NCBI GenBank assembly: GCA_902702965.1
Contig: CACRXP010000048.1
Coordinates: forward strand, 774,994-838,993
Reading direction: 5' to 3'
Source of the DNA: Spirometra erinaceieuropaei
Lineage: Eukaryota; Platyhelminthes; Cestoda; Diphyllobothriidea; Diphyllobothriidae
Length of the DNA: 64,000 bases
The notes below the pieces were generated by a model that was not told the origin of the DNA, searched no databases, and saw only the letters and a list, made by a program, of their open reading frames with translations. Made by a program: the position numbers and the translations under genes. Positions 61,960 through 64,000 of the stretch are shown here, piece after piece (the stretch's first letter is position 1; the number at the start of each line of letters is the position of its first letter).

Positions 61960-62657
61960 TTAAAAGAGCAGGGTGAGGAACAATGACGGCCTTTACGCCG
62001 AAATTAGTGTGATACCATCAAGTATCAGCAGTCCGAGGTCGCGAACGAGAACGACGACGGCTGTGCGAGCGACTGGAAGCTATGCGGTCGAGCTGTATTT
62101 TAAGGGAGGCCATGTCATCTGCCATGGCCGAAACCTGTTTCAATAAATTTTCATTCACTGACGATGAAGATGAGGAGATCTTAGCAACGGAAGGTGGCTG
62201 GAATCGCTGCACCTCTATTATTCGATGCGCCATCTCAGCCAGCTGTGAGACCGTAAGGTCTTCAGAGGCGGAAGCCAGGATCGTTTGAACATCTGTGGGC
62301 AGACGTTCTAGGAAAATGTCCCTGACAAATTTATCGTCTACTTCCATGTCTTCATGAGAGATCGCATTCGAAGTGGATGCTCTTAATTCGTAGAATTTCC
62401 GCCTTTAACGTGGAGAAAGGAGCATCAACAGGAGGATTAGCTAGCAAGGACTGAACTTGAGAGATGACACTAGCGGGGAGGACCTCCACAAGTTTGTGGT
62501 ATTTTGCTAGTTCCTTGGTAAGGATGGCAGAATAAAAGGCTGATTCTATGCGGATGAAGTAATGTTCTGGAGCGTGTTGCCAGAATTTAGGCAAGGTAAA
62601 ATTGATTGCATGAAGGAACTGGGCGGGGACATCAAGTTGTTGATTGGAGTGAGACAT
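61960..62657 (-). pseudogene. Gag of the gypsy element (broken)
   Basis: Gag forms the particle that packages element RNA. The N-terminal part (62657-62352) has the family signature of a proline- and tryptophan-containing start (LPKFWQHAPEHYFIRIE) and a conserved NPPVDAPFSTLKAEIL stretch. It then ends at a TGA. The next part (62347-62018; DDKFVRDIFLERLP, then ASEDLTVSQLAEMAHRI, then an Arg/Ser-rich tail) is in another frame. By family comparison some residues between the two parts appear deleted. The zinc-knuckle-like motif follows in the same frame after a TGA at 62018-62020, which stands where the first Cys is expected; WYH and then C-x3-C remain. Confidence 0.8.
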
Positions 62658-63055
62658 AATTAGAGAGAGATGGCAAAATATCAGAATTCGTGAGGAAAGT
62701 AAATGTAAATTGGATAGATATTCACAAACAAAAAACGTTAAATCTTATGCAGTACGACAGAAAGGTATAGTCTGCGTAAACGGCGGGAGTTATCAATGTC
62801 GTTAGAGGTAATTTTCTCGCGAACTAGCGAGTTATATCTCACTAGCCCCTATCCTTAAATGCAGCTAGTACAACGGAACAGTGAATAATATAGATATTTT
62901 GAACGTTAAGAAAACTTAACGATAGAACACGGAACACGGTAGCAAGGCGGGTTGTACAGGTGTGTCGTTTCTCGTCACATTCAAACAAGCAATCCGGTCA
63001 AAGAAAATGGGAGTAAGTTGTCAAAGGTAAATTAGTCAGGTACTTCACCACTTGG
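62658..63055 (-). other. Gypsy 5' leader, possibly with a partial LTR
   Basis: About 400 bp between the Gag start and the copy A-like flank. 'tgtacaacccgcc' on the minus strand (62958 downward) could be an LTR start, but with no 3' LTR to compare neither the LTR nor the primer binding site can be defined. No clear target-site duplication is seen. Confidence 0.4.
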
Positions 63056-64000
63056 TATGTCTACATCAATTTAATTACCCCAAGATGCGGCCTTTCGAAC
63101 GAAGTTTTGTCCGGTTGCATACAAATGCCGCACTCTGTATCAAGTGAATACATTAAAAGGAGACATTTTTCCCATTGGTTTTCCGTGCCCATAATAATTA
63201 AATTATATTGCATACGAAATATTATACGAATATTCAGTCCTTTGCACATTCGATGGAACACTATGTTTTCTTTCAATGTTTACTGGAAAAAAGTGGATGA
63301 TTCGGATTTTCAAACTTTCCTAATTCCCAATATTTTTCTACCACGATTAGCCCTTACACTTGCGTTTTTTAATCTCCAAACTACAAGATTCTTATATGCT
63401 GCGTGCAGAAAACCATATGTTTCTCCACGGTATTGGAAGAAAAAAATGGGGATCATAAAACTTATCAGTGTATTTGAGCCATTTTGGTGACTTTACAGGC
63501 CAAGTTGGTAGATGCAGATACATTCAGTTTTATAAATGGACATTTGGCGGTATTAAAGAATCTCAAATTTGAAAACTTTTCAAAATAAGATTATGTCCTT
63601 TTTTGAATACAAGATTTGAAGCAGGTGTAAGTTCCTACGAAATAAGAAAAATAATGAATATTATGATTTATGCTTTGCATAAATAAAATTCCATTTTAAG
63701 CGCATCAGCAATCAATTAGTAAGATGCATGCTGTATAAATAGTCATTATTTACAAAGTATATGCATTCCATGCTGTAAAATATCCGCTCAAACGTCCGGC
63801 ATCCTAAAGTAACTGATTTATTAGAATAACACACTGCACTCAATTATCGATTAAAAGCTTTTTTGTCTTTGATGACGTATTCGAGTAGGAATCGGAAACG
63901 TCAGGCTAATAAAGCTATTGTCCCGGCGATCGTGTCTCATTATTCAGTATCTCGAGTTGGCCCACCTACTGCACATCTGTCGCATTTTCGCCTACTCAAA
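63056..64000. other. End of copy B, no recognisable gene
   Basis: Matches 27958-28107 and then 28877-29558, skipping the copy A SINE cluster. The 127-codon frame at 63107-63490 exists because the SINE cluster is absent, and it is not recognisable. At 63845-63955 the sequence differs from copy A: the inverted-repeat arm is replaced by a piece similar to 23075-23160. Confidence 0.5.

Larger units (their letters stand above)
60327..63055 (-). mobile_element. Truncated Ty3/gypsy retrotransposon, CsRn1-like, inserted in copy B
   Basis: About 2.7 kb absent from copy A, where 'accgagtat' (27936-27944) runs into 'tctatatcaa' (27958-27967) across only 13 bp. On the minus strand the order is leader or partial LTR (63055-62658), Gag (62657 to about 61960), protease (about 61930-61620), then RT and the start of RNase H (61317-60327). 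The fragment stops inside RNase H, so the rest of RNase H, integrase and the 3' LTR are missing. It carries several stops and frameshifts. The Gag Cys/His motif has the His spacing typical of the CsRn1 clade described from flukes. It cannot move by itself. Confidence 0.85.
30233..64000 (+). repeat. Copy B of the ~30-kb direct segmental duplication
   Basis: This is the second copy, collinear with 282-29557. It begins directly after the N gap at a point matching position 282 and is cut off by the window end at a point matching 29558. It is about 4.5 kb longer than the matching part of copy A. The gain is the LINE (3.5 kb), the gypsy fragment (2.7 kb), an extra local repeat unit near 41.2-46.4 kb and several small inserts, offset by deletions. 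Whether it is a true tandem paralogue or an alternative haplotype cannot be settled from the sequence alone. Confidence 0.93.

Noticed and set aside
60742..62288. Plus-strand frames across the gypsy fragment
   Set aside because: Antisense shadows of Gag, protease and RT.
1..64000. CRISPR array, bacterial operon or phage-like system
   Set aside because: No regularly spaced short repeats and no bacterial gene organisation were seen. The only protein families are eukaryotic retroelements.

Overview
The window is gene-poor, AT-rich eukaryotic DNA made mostly of repeats. I could not identify any single-copy host gene. The only recognisable protein-coding sequences are two broken retroelements: an RTE-type LINE (42456-45958, minus strand) and a truncated Ty3/gypsy element with a CsRn1-like Gag (about 60327-63055, minus strand). 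Together with a tRNA-derived SINE family, these suggest a flatworm, probably a cestode. That is an inference from the element families, not a species identification.

The main structure is one block of about 30 kb present twice in direct orientation. Copy A spans 282-29974 and copy B spans 30233-64000, running past the window end. A 258-base run of N (29975-30232) separates them. The copies are collinear and differ by a few percent in base substitutions plus many indels. Copy A 282-29557 (29.3 kb) matches copy B 30233-63997 (33.8 kb), and the visible indels roughly account for the 4.5-kb difference. Copy B gained the LINE, the gypsy fragment and an extra local repeat unit. Copy B lacks about 320 bp at 8767-9088, 485 bp at 11590-12074, 740 bp at 15793-16533 and 96 bp at 19348-19443, counted in copy A coordinates. 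Segments of 248 bp (24822-25070), 270 bp (26783-27051) and 770 bp (a SINE cluster, 28108-28876) are present only in copy A. Because the copies meet at a gap, this is either a real tandem duplication or two divergent haplotypes placed end to end by the assembler.

Older repeats lie inside each copy: a tandem pair of 450-480 bp at the left end, a diverged pair at 2.2-2.3 kb spacing (5.75-7.08 and 8.09-9.18 kb), a rearranged array at 11.6-13.9 kb, and a unit of about 550 bp repeated at 19-20.5 kb. Through all of it runs a family of elements bounded by inverted repeats of roughly 85-150 bp, seen about six times per copy. I found no name for this family; it looks like a decayed non-autonomous DNA transposon or foldback family and is the best candidate here for something undescribed.

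There is no gene system acting together. The window records successive rounds of duplication, inverted-repeat element spread and retroelement insertion. Copies A and B form a natural before-and-after pair for dating several of these events. All repeat boundaries were read by eye and are approximate to tens of bases.
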